Shown in pieces: positions 42,302-50,096 of a stretch of DNA of 64,000 nt (the first letter of the stretch is position 1; every line of letters starts with the position of its first letter). The notes under the pieces are model-generated. The model saw nothing but the letters and a program-made list of their open reading frames with translations. It did no database searches and was not told the DNA's origin. Source of the stretch: Merdivicinus sp050943495 (GTDB lineage: Bacteria > Bacillota > Clostridia > Oscillospirales > Ruminococcaceae). The stretch lies in NCBI GenBank assembly GCA_050943495.1, contig JBMNPH010000001.1:124001-188000 (forward strand), in the 5' to 3' direction. The position numbers and the translations under genes are program-made.

Positions 42302-43002
42302 AAACTGTTCCTTTCCGGTACATCCGTTTCATCAATTGGCAGTAGGAGTTTTACCCGTGTAATGCCAGGAATCTGTCGAATCACTGCGGTTAGATCTTGT
42401 CCGCAAAGGCTGTCCAATTCAATGTACATATGTGCACTTTTATCTTCACGAGAGCGGGTAACGCGCATATCTCCGATGTTGATATCTCGTTCGTAGAGCA
42501 GAGCTGTTATATGGGATAAAACACCGGGAGTATCTTGGTGTGCTGTAATAATGATTGGACGTTCGCCCGTGAAACGCACTTCCATCCCATCAATCTCGCT
42601 GACGACAACCTGTCCGCCGCCGATAGATGAGCCGGTTATTTCAAAGGTTTCTCCTGCGCCGGTCGTAATAACAAACCGAACGGTATTTGGATGGACATTC
42701 TGTCCCAAGTCTGTGGGAATGAATTCATAAGTGATTCCTTTTTGCTTGGCAATAGTAAAGGAATCCCGCAACCGTTCATCTGACGGATTAAAGTTTAATA
42801 AACCAGCCAGAAGTGCCTTATCCGTACCATGGCCGCGATAAGTCGCGGCAAAAGATCCATGCAGATACATCACAGCTCTGCGAATATCGCCGCCTGCAAG
42901 CTTATAAGCCATTTTTCCCAGACGTGCGGCGCCAGCCGTATGGGAACTGGATGGACCAATCATGATCGGTCCCATGATGTCAAAAATTGACGGCGCAGAC
43001 AT
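42298..43002 (-). CDS. sdaAB: L-serine dehydratase, Fe-S dependent, beta subunit
   Basis: A 234-residue subunit. The N-terminal domain begins SIFDIMGPIMIGPSSSHTAGAARLG, diagnostic for the serine-binding part, and the C-terminus (about 155-225) is an ACT domain (PIIITAHQDTPGVLSHITALLYERDINIGDMRVTR), a site of amino-acid feedback. The gene is first in the sdaAB-sdaAA operon. Confidence 0.95.
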   Translation of the reverse strand: MSAPSIFDIMGPIMIGPSSSHTAGAARLGKMAYKLAGGDIRRAVMYLHGSFAATYRGHGTDKALLAGLLNFNPSDERLRDSFTIAKQKGITYEFIPTDLGQNVHPNTVRFVITTGAGETFEITGSSIGGGQVVVSEIDGMEVRFTGERPIIITAHQDTPGVLSHITALLYERDINIGDMRVTRSREDKSAHMYIELDSLCGQDLTAVIRQIPGITRVKLLLPIDETDVPERNSL

Positions 43003-43039
43003 CCCATCATCCTCTCTAATTTGTATTTACTGCAGGAAC

Positions 43040-43068
43040 ATTATACCATGTTTTGCCCGTATTTCCAA
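43040..43068 (-). promoter_or_regulatory. Promoter of sdaAB-sdaAA
   Basis: Minus strand TTGGAA (43063-43068), 17-bp spacer, TATAAT (43040-43045). Confidence 0.6.
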
Positions 43069-43187
43069 TAGTGTTTGCAAAATCATTGAAAAAATGCTAT
43101 GCTATTGTCAGAAGCACACTGCTGTCCGGGGACAAATTTGGGCTGATTAGTCTTTCGGAAAATTTCTTACAAAAATTTTCATTATTA

Positions 43188-43216
43188 TGAAGTGTTGCAG
43201 CACAGAGTAGCGTATT
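43188..43216 (+). promoter_or_regulatory. Possible ECF-type promoter of the sigma factor operon
   Basis: TGAAGT (43188-43193) and CGTATT (43211-43216) with 17 bp between recall ECF promoters of the TGAAAC-N16-CGTA type. No good sigma-A promoter is visible in the same place. Autoregulation is inferred; low confidence. Confidence 0.3.
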
Positions 43217-43257
43217 TATATACGAAGCGGTTCGAGGAAGGCGGTGATGGGGAGAGA

Positions 43258-43767
43258 ATGAAGGACCAGGACTTTGAAGCATTTGTCAGACAATATGAAA
43301 AACTTGTCTTTACCGTATGTTTCCAATTGGTCAAAGACTACGGAGAGGCACAGAATCTTGCACAGGATACCTTCTTATCTGCCTATCAACATATCGACAG
43401 CTATCAGGGGGATAACTACAAACCTTGGCTGATTCGAATTGCTTCAAATAAGGCGAAAGATTTTCTGCGTTCTGCTTATCACCGCAAGGTGGATGCCACC
43501 GATGATTGGGAAGCGCTTCCGATGAAAACTGAAGGATCAGCAGAGCAGGAAACGATTTCGCGGGATTCCGCGAGGATAATCGAAGAAATTATCCGAAGTT
43601 TGGAAGAACCTTATTTAAAAGTATCCGTCCTCTATTTTTTGGAGGAGAAATCTCTTGAGGAGATTTCCCGGATATTGGAACGACCGCCTAAAACGGTGGA
43701 AACACAATTATATCGTGCAAGAAAAAAATTAAAAACGGTATTGAAGGAAAGGGGGATTGTCATATGA
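43258..43767 (+). CDS. ECF-family RNA polymerase sigma factor
   Basis: A 169-residue sigma-70 family protein of region 2 (FEAFVRQYEKLVFTVCFQLVKDYGEAQNLAQDTFLSAYQHI) and region 4 (LYFLEEKSLEEISRILERPPKTVETQLYRARKKLK) only, the ECF layout. ATG 43258 is the likely start; the open frame begins at 43192. The anti-sigma gene overlaps the end by four bases (ATGA), and two further membrane protein genes follow, a complete envelope-signalling operon. Confidence 0.92.
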   Translation: MKDQDFEAFVRQYEKLVFTVCFQLVKDYGEAQNLAQDTFLSAYQHIDSYQGDNYKPWLIRIASNKAKDFLRSAYHRKVDATDDWEALPMKTEGSAEQETISRDSARIIEEIIRSLEEPYLKVSVLYFLEEKSLEEISRILERPPKTVETQLYRARKKLKTVLKERGIVI

Positions 43768-44243
43768 AGTTGTTTCAGGAGGATGGTCATATCAGTCAGG
43801 ATGGGCTGAATGCGCTGATTCGGGAAGAACTGGACGAGACACAGCGTATGGAAGTGTCGGAACATCTAGATTTTTGCGATATATGTATCGATCGATATTC
43901 CGGAATGCTGACAGAGGAAGTGTTGGTGGTACCCCCTGTAGAATTCGTACCGCAGGTGATGCAGAATGTTCGTTCCAAAACGAGGATTGTTGTTTTGAAA
44001 CGTTTTGTACGAGTTGCAGTGGCAGCAGTAATGGCCTTGGTGGTATGGAATGGGGCATTCCTAGGTGGAGATGGTTTGACAACCCGTTCCGCAGAATGGG
44101 TAAACAGCCATCCGAAAAATGATTTTTCCCTATCTCAAACAGTCGATGGATGGGGGAAAGGTTTGGATCAGCTGATGAATGGATTGAACAGTTGGTTTAA
44201 CAGCGGCGTACAGCGTAATTTTGATTCCGGACGGAATTCGTAA
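43764..44243 (+). CDS. Zinc-binding anti-sigma factor, membrane-anchored
   Basis: A 159-residue protein. HLDFCDIC near residues 34-41 is the His-x3-Cys-x2-Cys core of the ZAS zinc-finger domain that binds ECF sigma factors; a single membrane helix follows at about 77-95 (VRVAVAAVMALVVWNGAFLG), leaving a short extracytoplasmic tail. It should hold the upstream sigma factor inactive until an envelope signal arrives. Translationally coupled to the sigma gene. Confidence 0.88.
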   Translation: MKLFQEDGHISQDGLNALIREELDETQRMEVSEHLDFCDICIDRYSGMLTEEVLVVPPVEFVPQVMQNVRSKTRIVVLKRFVRVAVAAVMALVVWNGAFLGGDGLTTRSAEWVNSHPKNDFSLSQTVDGWGKGLDQLMNGLNSWFNSGVQRNFDSGRNS

Positions 44244-44262
44244 GTTTCAATTTGGAGAAAGG

Positions 44263-44844
44263 ATGAATTTCAGTATGAAAAGCAAGGGTCTTGCGATAAT
44301 TTTTGGCCTGATGCCGGGTGCAGGACATATGTACCTGGGAAAAATGAAGCGAGGGATGACACTCATGCTTTTGTTTTGGGGGTCGATGGCATTGGCGATG
44401 CTGCTGGGAATAGGCGCCCTTACCTTCGCAATGCCGATCGTGTGGTTTTATGCCTTTTTCGACAACCTGAATTTGATCTCCCTTACCCCGGAAGAGTTGA
44501 AAAATGCGCCGGATCCATTTTGCTTTGGGCTGCTGGAAGGTGTGGAACTCAAAAAGATAAAGATCTTTGAGACTAAGAATGTAATGCTGGGATGGGCTCT
44601 TATCATCCTAGGTGTGATTATGCTTTATAATACTTTCGCTTCCTCCATTGTACGTTCCCTGGCGACGCTTCTGGAAAGTCTAGGTGCTTCGACAAATTGG
44701 CTCTGGTCTATCTATTACAATATTCCTCAGTTGGTAATTGCCATTTTGATTATTGTGCTTGGCATCCGCTTCATGCACGGAGGAAAAAAGAAATCGGATG
44801 ATCTGCGCCAATATATCGGAGAAAATAGCGAAACCAAGTCGTGA
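44263..44844 (+). CDS. Membrane protein of the ECF sigma operon, TM2-like
   Basis: A 193-residue protein with about five hydrophobic segments. The start GLAIIFGLMPGAGHMYLGKMKRGMTLML resembles TM2-type domains (PGxGHxYLG), and the middle has an acidic/proline loop (LTPEELKNAPDPFCFGLLEG). The C-terminus is charged. ATG 44263 lies five bases after GGAG; ATG 44275 is an alternative. Ends four bases before, and overlapping, the next gene region. Function unknown, possibly a sigma target. Confidence 0.75.
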   Translation: MNFSMKSKGLAIIFGLMPGAGHMYLGKMKRGMTLMLLFWGSMALAMLLGIGALTFAMPIVWFYAFFDNLNLISLTPEELKNAPDPFCFGLLEGVELKKIKIFETKNVMLGWALIILGVIMLYNTFASSIVRSLATLLESLGASTNWLWSIYYNIPQLVIAILIIVLGIRFMHGGKKKSDDLRQYIGENSETKS

Positions 44845-44858
44845 GGAGGAAGAACAGC

Positions 44859-45638
44859 ATGGATTATCAAAATCAGCAAGCTCAGTCGGAAGAAGCTGGA
44901 AGTGACGTTCAGGAACCGCAATTTCGGGATTTTAAGTCCCAAAATCCTGTGAAACCTGTTAAAGTCCGGCGAGTTGGAACGATGACATTGGGAATTTCTC
45001 TGGTTGCAACGGGTGCGTTGCTTTTGCTGAATCTATTTATGAAAGATTTTCCTTTGTATCAGGTCGCCAAGTTGTCTCCGATCATTCTAGTTCTGGTAGG
45101 GATTGAGATTGTAGTTGCAACACTGTTCAATAAGGGTGAAAAACTTCGTTATGATTTTTTCAGCATGTTTATCTGTTTCTTTCTGATCTTTGGGAGTATC
45201 GGATTGAGTATTTTGCCGCAATTCGTGGAAAATGCGCTTGTTATGGATCAGATGGAGAATCGATTTAGTTCTCAGATTGAAAAGGATGTTTACAACGCCG
45301 TTCAAGAGGAAGGAATACAGGAAATGTATGTGGGATTCTATTTTTTTGAAAATATGCATCCCTTTACTGAGCCGATGAATCCTGATTTGACTTATCAGGA
45401 AGTAGATGGGGCATATCTGAGTCTGGATCTCACCTTAAGCCAAGAGTATACATCTGCAGAAGATTTTGCAAAGTCGGTTCGTAATATATTGGATAAGGTG
45501 GAACCACTTCAGCTGCCGGATCCTTCCTACTATATTCGAGACAAAGAAGGATTTTACAGCATATCCCTTCATGATCTTTGGGAATATGATTATACTGTGG
45601 AACAGCTGACTGATTTGATTGACGGTTCTTCTTATTGA
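44859..45638 (+). CDS. Membrane protein of the ECF sigma operon, LiaF/DUF5668-like
   Basis: A 259-residue protein. After a hydrophilic 40-residue N-terminus come four helices (GTMTLGISLVATGALLLLNLF, LSPIILVLVGIEIVVATLF and two more) resembling the LiaI/LiaF membrane region, then an extracellular or cytosolic soluble domain (about 120-259) rich in Glu, Tyr and Asp. ATG 44859 is preceded by GAGGAGGAAG. Last gene of the operon. LiaF-like proteins regulate envelope stress systems; similarity here is by topology only. Confidence 0.72.
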   Translation: MDYQNQQAQSEEAGSDVQEPQFRDFKSQNPVKPVKVRRVGTMTLGISLVATGALLLLNLFMKDFPLYQVAKLSPIILVLVGIEIVVATLFNKGEKLRYDFFSMFICFFLIFGSIGLSILPQFVENALVMDQMENRFSSQIEKDVYNAVQEEGIQEMYVGFYFFENMHPFTEPMNPDLTYQEVDGAYLSLDLTLSQEYTSAEDFAKSVRNILDKVEPLQLPDPSYYIRDKEGFYSISLHDLWEYDYTVEQLTDLIDGSSY

Positions 45639-45660
45639 TAGATCATTTGGTTTGAAAGTG

Positions 45661-45690
45661 AAATCCCTGCGGCAAGCAGGGATTTTTGCT
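45661..45690 (+). terminator. Terminator of the ECF sigma operon
   Basis: AATCCCTGC-GGCAA-GCAGGGATT stem-loop with T-run. Confidence 0.85.
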
Positions 45691-45699
45691 GTTTTCCTC

Positions 45700-45728
45700 T
45701 TGTCAGAATTTCGGGAAAATGGTATAAT
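45700..45728 (+). promoter_or_regulatory. Promoter of the DivIVA-like gene
   Basis: TTGTCA (45700-45705), 17-bp spacer, TATAAT (45723-45728). Confidence 0.65.
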
Positions 45729-45775
45729 ATATAGACACTTAAAATGGGGAATTCTGTGATAAAGGAGACTGCTTT

Positions 45776-46534
45776 ATGGAATATGGAGATAAATTTAAAA
45801 AAGCATTTTTCGGAGGATTTAATCGGGAAGATGTACTGCGCTGCATTGAGGAAATGAATGCGCGAAATGCAGAGGAGTTGGAATCGGTAAAAAAAGAACT
45901 GTCTGATGCGAAAAAAGAAGCTGCTGCATTAACCGAAAAAGTTCGCTGCTTGGAGGAAGATAAAATTTCCCGGGAAACACAGCTTACCGAAACTTCAGCA
46001 GAGTTGGAAAATGTTAGACAAGAGAAGGAGGCTGCACAGCTTCAGTTGGAACAACTGCGTAAGGAGATGCAGTCCCTGAAGGCTTTGAATTCCGAACTTT
46101 CCGTGAAACGGGGAATCTTAGAAGAAAATAACCGCACCCTCAAAAAGAAGGTGGAGGAACTTGAGGCGAAAACCTCTGAAGAGAAGGCTGGCTTGGAAAT
46201 CAGTGAGATGATTCTGGAGGCTAAAAAGACGGCAGATAATATTATAGCGCGTGCCAATGAAAAAGCTGCGGCTGTTGAAAGTGTCATTCAGGGACAGACG
46301 GCTGCTATGGATGGTAAAATGGAAGCACTGCGTGGAAGATTGTCGGAAATGCGAGAATCTTTCCGCCGGTATGCGGATGAAGTGGGCAGTCACCTTGGTG
46401 ATATGGAAAAACAGGCCAATCACGCAATGGAAGAAACAGAAAAACCAGCCGGACAAAATGAAAATAATACGCCATCAGCTGAAGAAAAGGATGGCCGAGA
46501 GAAAAATCCGTACAGTTTTCTTTTCCGGAAATAA
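45776..46534 (+). CDS. DivIVA-like coiled-coil protein
   Basis: A 252-residue protein. The N-terminus KKAFFGGFNREDVLRCIEEM (about 8-27) resembles the DivIVA lipid-binding start (FxxxxxGYxxxEVxxFL), and residues 30-205 are an almost continuous coiled coil rich in Glu, Lys and Leu. A polar tail follows. Such proteins mark curved membrane at poles or septa and recruit partners. Whether it is DivIVA, GpsB or a related scaffold is unclear. Own promoter; followed by a fumarase-like gene after 11 bases. Confidence 0.7.
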   Translation: MEYGDKFKKAFFGGFNREDVLRCIEEMNARNAEELESVKKELSDAKKEAAALTEKVRCLEEDKISRETQLTETSAELENVRQEKEAAQLQLEQLRKEMQSLKALNSELSVKRGILEENNRTLKKKVEELEAKTSEEKAGLEISEMILEAKKTADNIIARANEKAAAVESVIQGQTAAMDGKMEALRGRLSEMRESFRRYADEVGSHLGDMEKQANHAMEETEKPAGQNENNTPSAEEKDGREKNPYSFLFRK

Positions 46535-46545
46535 GGAGGGCCGCT

Positions 46546-47076
46546 ATGAAAATCTATCAGATCGAAGTAGAGAATTTGCCGCAATGGATTCCGGAACTGA
46601 AGGCTGGTGATCGCGTTGTTTTGTCTGGAGTAGTCTATACTGCACGCGATGCTGCTCATAAGCGTTTTACAGCGGCATTACAAGCTGGGGATCCTCTTCC
46701 GATTCCATTGAAAGGCAGTGCCATATATTATGCCGGACCGACTCCTGCACGGGAGGGGATGCCGATTGGTTCCTGTGGTCCGACTACCTCCAGCCGGATG
46801 GATCCTCATACGCCGGCTTTGCTGGACAGAGGATTATGCTGCATGATTGGCAAAGGAAAGCGTTCCCAATCGGTAATTGAAGCCATGATCCGAAATCAGG
46901 CGGTATATCTCTGCGCTATTGGAGGGGCAGGCGCCCTTGCATGTCAGTGCATTCAATCCTGTGAGATTGCGGCTTATGAGGATTTGGGATGTGAATCGGT
47001 AAAAAAATTGGTGTTCAAGGATTTTCCGTTGGTTGTTGGAATCGATTGCTGTGGAGGAAATATTTTTGATAGATAA
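46546..47076 (+). CDS. Fe-S hydro-lyase, fumarase/tartrate dehydratase beta-type subunit, orphan
   Basis: A 176-residue protein matching the C-terminal (beta) domain of class I fumarases: LKAGDRVVLSGVVYTARDAAHKR, IYYAGPTPAREGMPIGSCGPTTSSRMD, and GKG(KRS) followed by GGAGAL. In bacteria with split class I fumarase the alpha subunit is usually directly upstream, yet here the neighbours are a coiled-coil protein and a MATE pump. Either alpha lies elsewhere, or this beta-type subunit works with another partner. Ribosome site AAGGAGGG. Confidence 0.9.
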   Translation: MKIYQIEVENLPQWIPELKAGDRVVLSGVVYTARDAAHKRFTAALQAGDPLPIPLKGSAIYYAGPTPAREGMPIGSCGPTTSSRMDPHTPALLDRGLCCMIGKGKRSQSVIEAMIRNQAVYLCAIGGAGALACQCIQSCEIAAYEDLGCESVKKLVFKDFPLVVGIDCCGGNIFDR

Positions 47077-47088
47077 TAGGAGAACGAT

Positions 47089-48465
47089 ATGAAGCATCTG
47101 CGAAATGATAAGGAGTTTTTCCGCCTGCTGATTATTATCGCGATACCCATTGCGGCTCAGAACTTAGTAACATTTGCAATTCAAATGATGGATACCATTA
47201 TGCTCGGTGCGGTCGGTCAGACTCAATTGACAGCCGCATCTCTCGCCAATCAGCCATTTTTTGTTTTTACGATTCTGACTTTTGGATTGGCAAGCGGCGC
47301 CAGTGTTTTAAATGCCCAATATTGGGGAAAAGGAGAAGTAGAACCGATCCGCATTATTACCGCTTTGGTTATTAAGGTCGCATTTGCTTTTTCCTTGCTG
47401 CTTTCGGCTTTGATTTTGCTTTTCCCCGAACAAGTCATGCGGATTTATACGCCTGAGGAAGCGGTAATTGCGGAAGGTGTCAAGTATCTGCGGATTATTG
47501 TTTTCAGCTATATTTTTTATGGTGTAACTGCTACTTTTCTCTCCACCATCCGCAGCGTAGCCTTGATTCGAATTTCAGTTGTTGTTTATGTTACCTCGCT
47601 TTGTGTAAATACATTTTTAAACTGGGTTTTAATTTTTGGTAAGCTGGGGATGCCGGCATTAGGGATTCAAGGCGCAGCAATTGCGACTGTAATTGCTCGT
47701 GTGGTAGAATTCACAATGGTTGTGGTTTACGCATTTTTTATTGATAAGCGATTACAGCTTCGTCCGCGTGATCTGCTCAAATATGATAAGGTTCTGGCAC
47801 ACGATTACTGGAGACATGGACTTCCGGTTGTTTTTAATGAGTTGCTTTGGTCAGTCGGTGTTTCCGTTCAGTCGATGATTCTCGGCCGTTTGGGAGAAGC
47901 TGTGGTGTCAGCAAGCCAGATAGCGTCTGTTGTACAGCAGTTTGCCACTGTTTTCATTTTCGGTATTGCAAATGCCGCCGCCATTATGGTTGGAAATGCA
48001 GTGGGAGAGGGAAATATTGAAAAAGCACATCGTCGATCCAATTGGCTAAAGTATTCCGCAATCGGATTGGGTGCTTTTTCAGGTGGGTTTATCCTTCTGA
48101 TCCGCAGGCTTGCGGTTGGATTTTATAACGTACCTGCTTCTACGAAAGCTCTGGCAGAAGAAATGATTATGGTACAGGCTGGCATTGTATTTTTTGTGGG
48201 AATCACTGCGGTTGGAATTGTCGGCATTTTGCGTGGCGGTGGAGATACCAAACGTGCTTTGATGATTGATTTGTGCGCACTGTGGCTAGTGGCTGTACCA
48301 GCAGGATTATTGTCGGCCTTTGTTTTCAAGGCACCGGCTTTGCTGGTCTATGCCTGCACGAAATTGGACGAACCAGTAAAAGCCTTGGCTGTATTTTGGC
48401 GGCTGCGCAATGCTAAGTGGATTAAGAATGTTACACGCAATTTTAGTCGGGAGGAGGCCGTTTAA
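47089..48465 (+). CDS. MATE family efflux transporter
   Basis: A 458-residue polytopic transporter, second of its kind in the window. The N-terminal IAIPIAAQNLVTFAIQMMDTIMLG, mid-protein GLPVVFNELLWSVGVSVQSMILGRLGE and GILRGGGDTKRALMI segments are typical of MATE. It exports cationic toxic compounds. The stop overlaps the start of nth by one base. Different sequence subgroup from the pump at 11.7-13.1 kb. Ribosome site TAGGAGAA. Confidence 0.93.
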   Translation: MKHLRNDKEFFRLLIIIAIPIAAQNLVTFAIQMMDTIMLGAVGQTQLTAASLANQPFFVFTILTFGLASGASVLNAQYWGKGEVEPIRIITALVIKVAFAFSLLLSALILLFPEQVMRIYTPEEAVIAEGVKYLRIIVFSYIFYGVTATFLSTIRSVALIRISVVVYVTSLCVNTFLNWVLIFGKLGMPALGIQGAAIATVIARVVEFTMVVVYAFFIDKRLQLRPRDLLKYDKVLAHDYWRHGLPVVFNELLWSVGVSVQSMILGRLGEAVVSASQIASVVQQFATVFIFGIANAAAIMVGNAVGEGNIEKAHRRSNWLKYSAIGLGAFSGGFILLIRRLAVGFYNVPASTKALAEEMIMVQAGIVFFVGITAVGIVGILRGGGDTKRALMIDLCALWLVAVPAGLLSAFVFKAPALLVYACTKLDEPVKALAVFWRLRNAKWIKNVTRNFSREEAV

Positions 48466-49106
48466 TGGAGAAAAAAGAATTAGCATTGGCTGCTGTGGAA
48501 GAATTGGAACGTGTTTACCCCGATGCAGTTTGTTCTCTCACCTATGAAAAGCCATACGAATTACTGATCTCTACCCGCCTCTCTGCTCAATGTACCGATG
48601 CGCGGGTTAATATTGTGACAAAGGATTTGTTTGCTAAATATCCTACCCTTCGTTCTTTGGCGGAGGCTTCTTTGCAGGACATTGAGGAGATTATTAAGCC
48701 CTGCGGCCTTTTTCATACCAAAGCACGGGACATTATCGGAATTGCGCAGATGCTGATTGCAGAATATGGTGGAGAATTGCCTGCCAGCATTGAAGAATTG
48801 ACCAAACTCCCCGGCATCGGACGAAAAACTGCCAATCTCATTATGGGAGATATTTTCCATCAGCCGGCTGTTGTCACCGATACCCACTGCATCCGAATCT
48901 GCGGACGTTTGGGATTGGTAACGGTCAAGGATCCGTATAAGGTGGAAATGGCACTGCGTGAAATTCTTCCTCCTGAAAAGAGCAGCGACTTCTGTCATCG
49001 TCTGGTTCATTTCGGGCGGGAATTCTGCAAGGCACAGTCTCCTCAATGTACGGTCTGTCCGCTTCTTGGAATTTGCGAACAGCATTTGGATTTCAAGAAA
49101 AAGTAA
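48465..49106 (+). CDS. nth: Endonuclease III (DNA glycosylase/AP lyase)
   Basis: A 213-residue base-excision repair enzyme. The helix-hairpin-helix LPGIGRKTANLIMG carries the catalytic Lys, the catalytic Asp lies in VVTDTHCIRICGRLG, and the C-terminal Cys-x6-Cys-x2-Cys-x5-Cys (CKAQSPQCTVCPLLGIC) binds a [4Fe-4S] cluster. Removes oxidised pyrimidines. Start ATG overlaps the MATE stop (TAATG), with GGGAGGAGG upstream. Confidence 0.97.
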   Translation: MEKKELALAAVEELERVYPDAVCSLTYEKPYELLISTRLSAQCTDARVNIVTKDLFAKYPTLRSLAEASLQDIEEIIKPCGLFHTKARDIIGIAQMLIAEYGGELPASIEELTKLPGIGRKTANLIMGDIFHQPAVVTDTHCIRICGRLGLVTVKDPYKVEMALREILPPEKSSDFCHRLVHFGREFCKAQSPQCTVCPLLGICEQHLDFKKK

Positions 49107-49136
49107 AAAAACTCCAAAAGGAAAAGCAGATTCTGA

Positions 49137-49165
49137 TTGACAAGTTATGAATTTTATGTTAAAAT
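49137..49165 (+). promoter_or_regulatory. Promoter of the thiT transcript
   Basis: TTGACA (49137-49142), 17-bp spacer, TAAAAT (49160-49165), immediately upstream of the TPP aptamer. Confidence 0.75.
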
Positions 49166-49172
49166 AATGTCG

Positions 49173-49259
49173 AATCAGGGGTGCTGGCCTGCTGACGGCT
49201 GAGAGAAGCGAAGCTTCAACCCTCGAACCTGAGTGGGTAATCCCACCGTAGGAAGATTT
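49173..49259 (+). promoter_or_regulatory. TPP (THI-box) riboswitch
   Basis: The THI-box core is complete: GGGGTGCT, the pyrimidine-sensing CTGAGA (49199-49204), ACCC, GAACCTGA and the TAATCCC..CGTAGGAA end, with AATC/GATT closing stem P1. Binding of thiamine pyrophosphate should favour the terminator just downstream (49276-49306). Confidence 0.96.
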
Positions 49260-49275
49260 GATTTGGATTATCAAA

Positions 49276-49306
49276 GAAAGCCGCGGGGATGCCCTGCGGC
49301 TTTTTG
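49276..49306 (+). terminator. Riboswitch-controlled terminator before thiT
   Basis: AAGCCGCGGGG pairs with CCCTGCGGCTT around AT(GC), followed by TTTTT. This is the likely expression platform of the TPP riboswitch. Confidence 0.85.
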
Positions 49307-49363
49307 GCTTTGCAGGGTACAGGAGAGAGGAAACCTGAAATTTTGATAAAGGAAGGTTTCAAT

Positions 49364-50035
49364 ATGCAAACCAATCAGAACAAAACCATTTTACGGTTGA
49401 CCGAGAGCGGAATTTTGCTGGCGATCGGCATTCTGCTCGACACTTTTTTGAAATTTGACGCCACTTGGCTATACGGTGGGTCTATTACAGCATGCTCGAT
49501 GCTGCCGCTGGTCATTATCGCATATAAATACGGCGTTGCATGGGGATCGCTTTCCGGTGTGGTGCATGGCTTGATTACCATGATGATTTCCGGCGGACGT
49601 GCGGGCGGATTGGCTGCTATGATTGAGGATAAAGGCGGCGTTCAGATTTTTATCTGGATTTTGCTTCTTGACTATATTCTGGCATTTGGCGCAATCGGTT
49701 TGGCTGGATTCGCTCCGAAATTTACGAAGACGATCCCGTCTTCGCTGATGCTAGGAGCAGTTTTTGGATTAGTTGGACGATATATTTTTCATGTTCTCTC
49801 TGGTTTCTTGCTGTTCGGCAGCTATGCGGAATGGTTCTTTGGTGAGGCTGTCACATGGGGCGGCTGGTTCCTTGAAAATCTCCATGGACAGGTGTTGTAC
49901 CTGGTTTATTCACTGATTTACAATGGCCTGTATATGGTGCCGGAAATTATCATTACAGCTGTGGGCGGCTTGCTGATTGGAAATGCTTTGAAGAGTCAGC
50001 TAATCAAAAACCGTACGAATCCTTTTATTCAGTAA
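49364..50035 (+). CDS. thiT: Energy-coupled thiamine transporter S component
   Basis: A 223-residue membrane protein with six helices, the substrate-specific component of an ECF transporter. ThiT hallmarks are ESGILLAIGILLDTFL, the KYGVAWGSLSGVVHG loop and WFFGEAVTWGGWFLENLHGQVLYLVYSLIYNG toward the C-terminus. Regulation by the TPP riboswitch confirms thiamine as substrate. The shared EcfA/EcfT energy module is not in the window. ATG 49364 has AAGGAAGG upstream. Confidence 0.96.
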   Translation: MQTNQNKTILRLTESGILLAIGILLDTFLKFDATWLYGGSITACSMLPLVIIAYKYGVAWGSLSGVVHGLITMMISGGRAGGLAAMIEDKGGVQIFIWILLLDYILAFGAIGLAGFAPKFTKTIPSSLMLGAVFGLVGRYIFHVLSGFLLFGSYAEWFFGEAVTWGGWFLENLHGQVLYLVYSLIYNGLYMVPEIIITAVGGLLIGNALKSQLIKNRTNPFIQ

Positions 50036-50037
50036 TT

Positions 50038-50073
50038 AAAAAACCTCCGTTTTTCAAAACGGAGGTTTTTTAC
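50038..50073. terminator. Bidirectional terminator between thiT and paaK
   Basis: AAAACCTCCGTTTT-TCA-AAAACGGAGGTTTT perfect stem with A and T runs. Confidence 0.9.
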
Positions 50074-50096
50074 ATCGATAAGATTGTTGCAATAAC

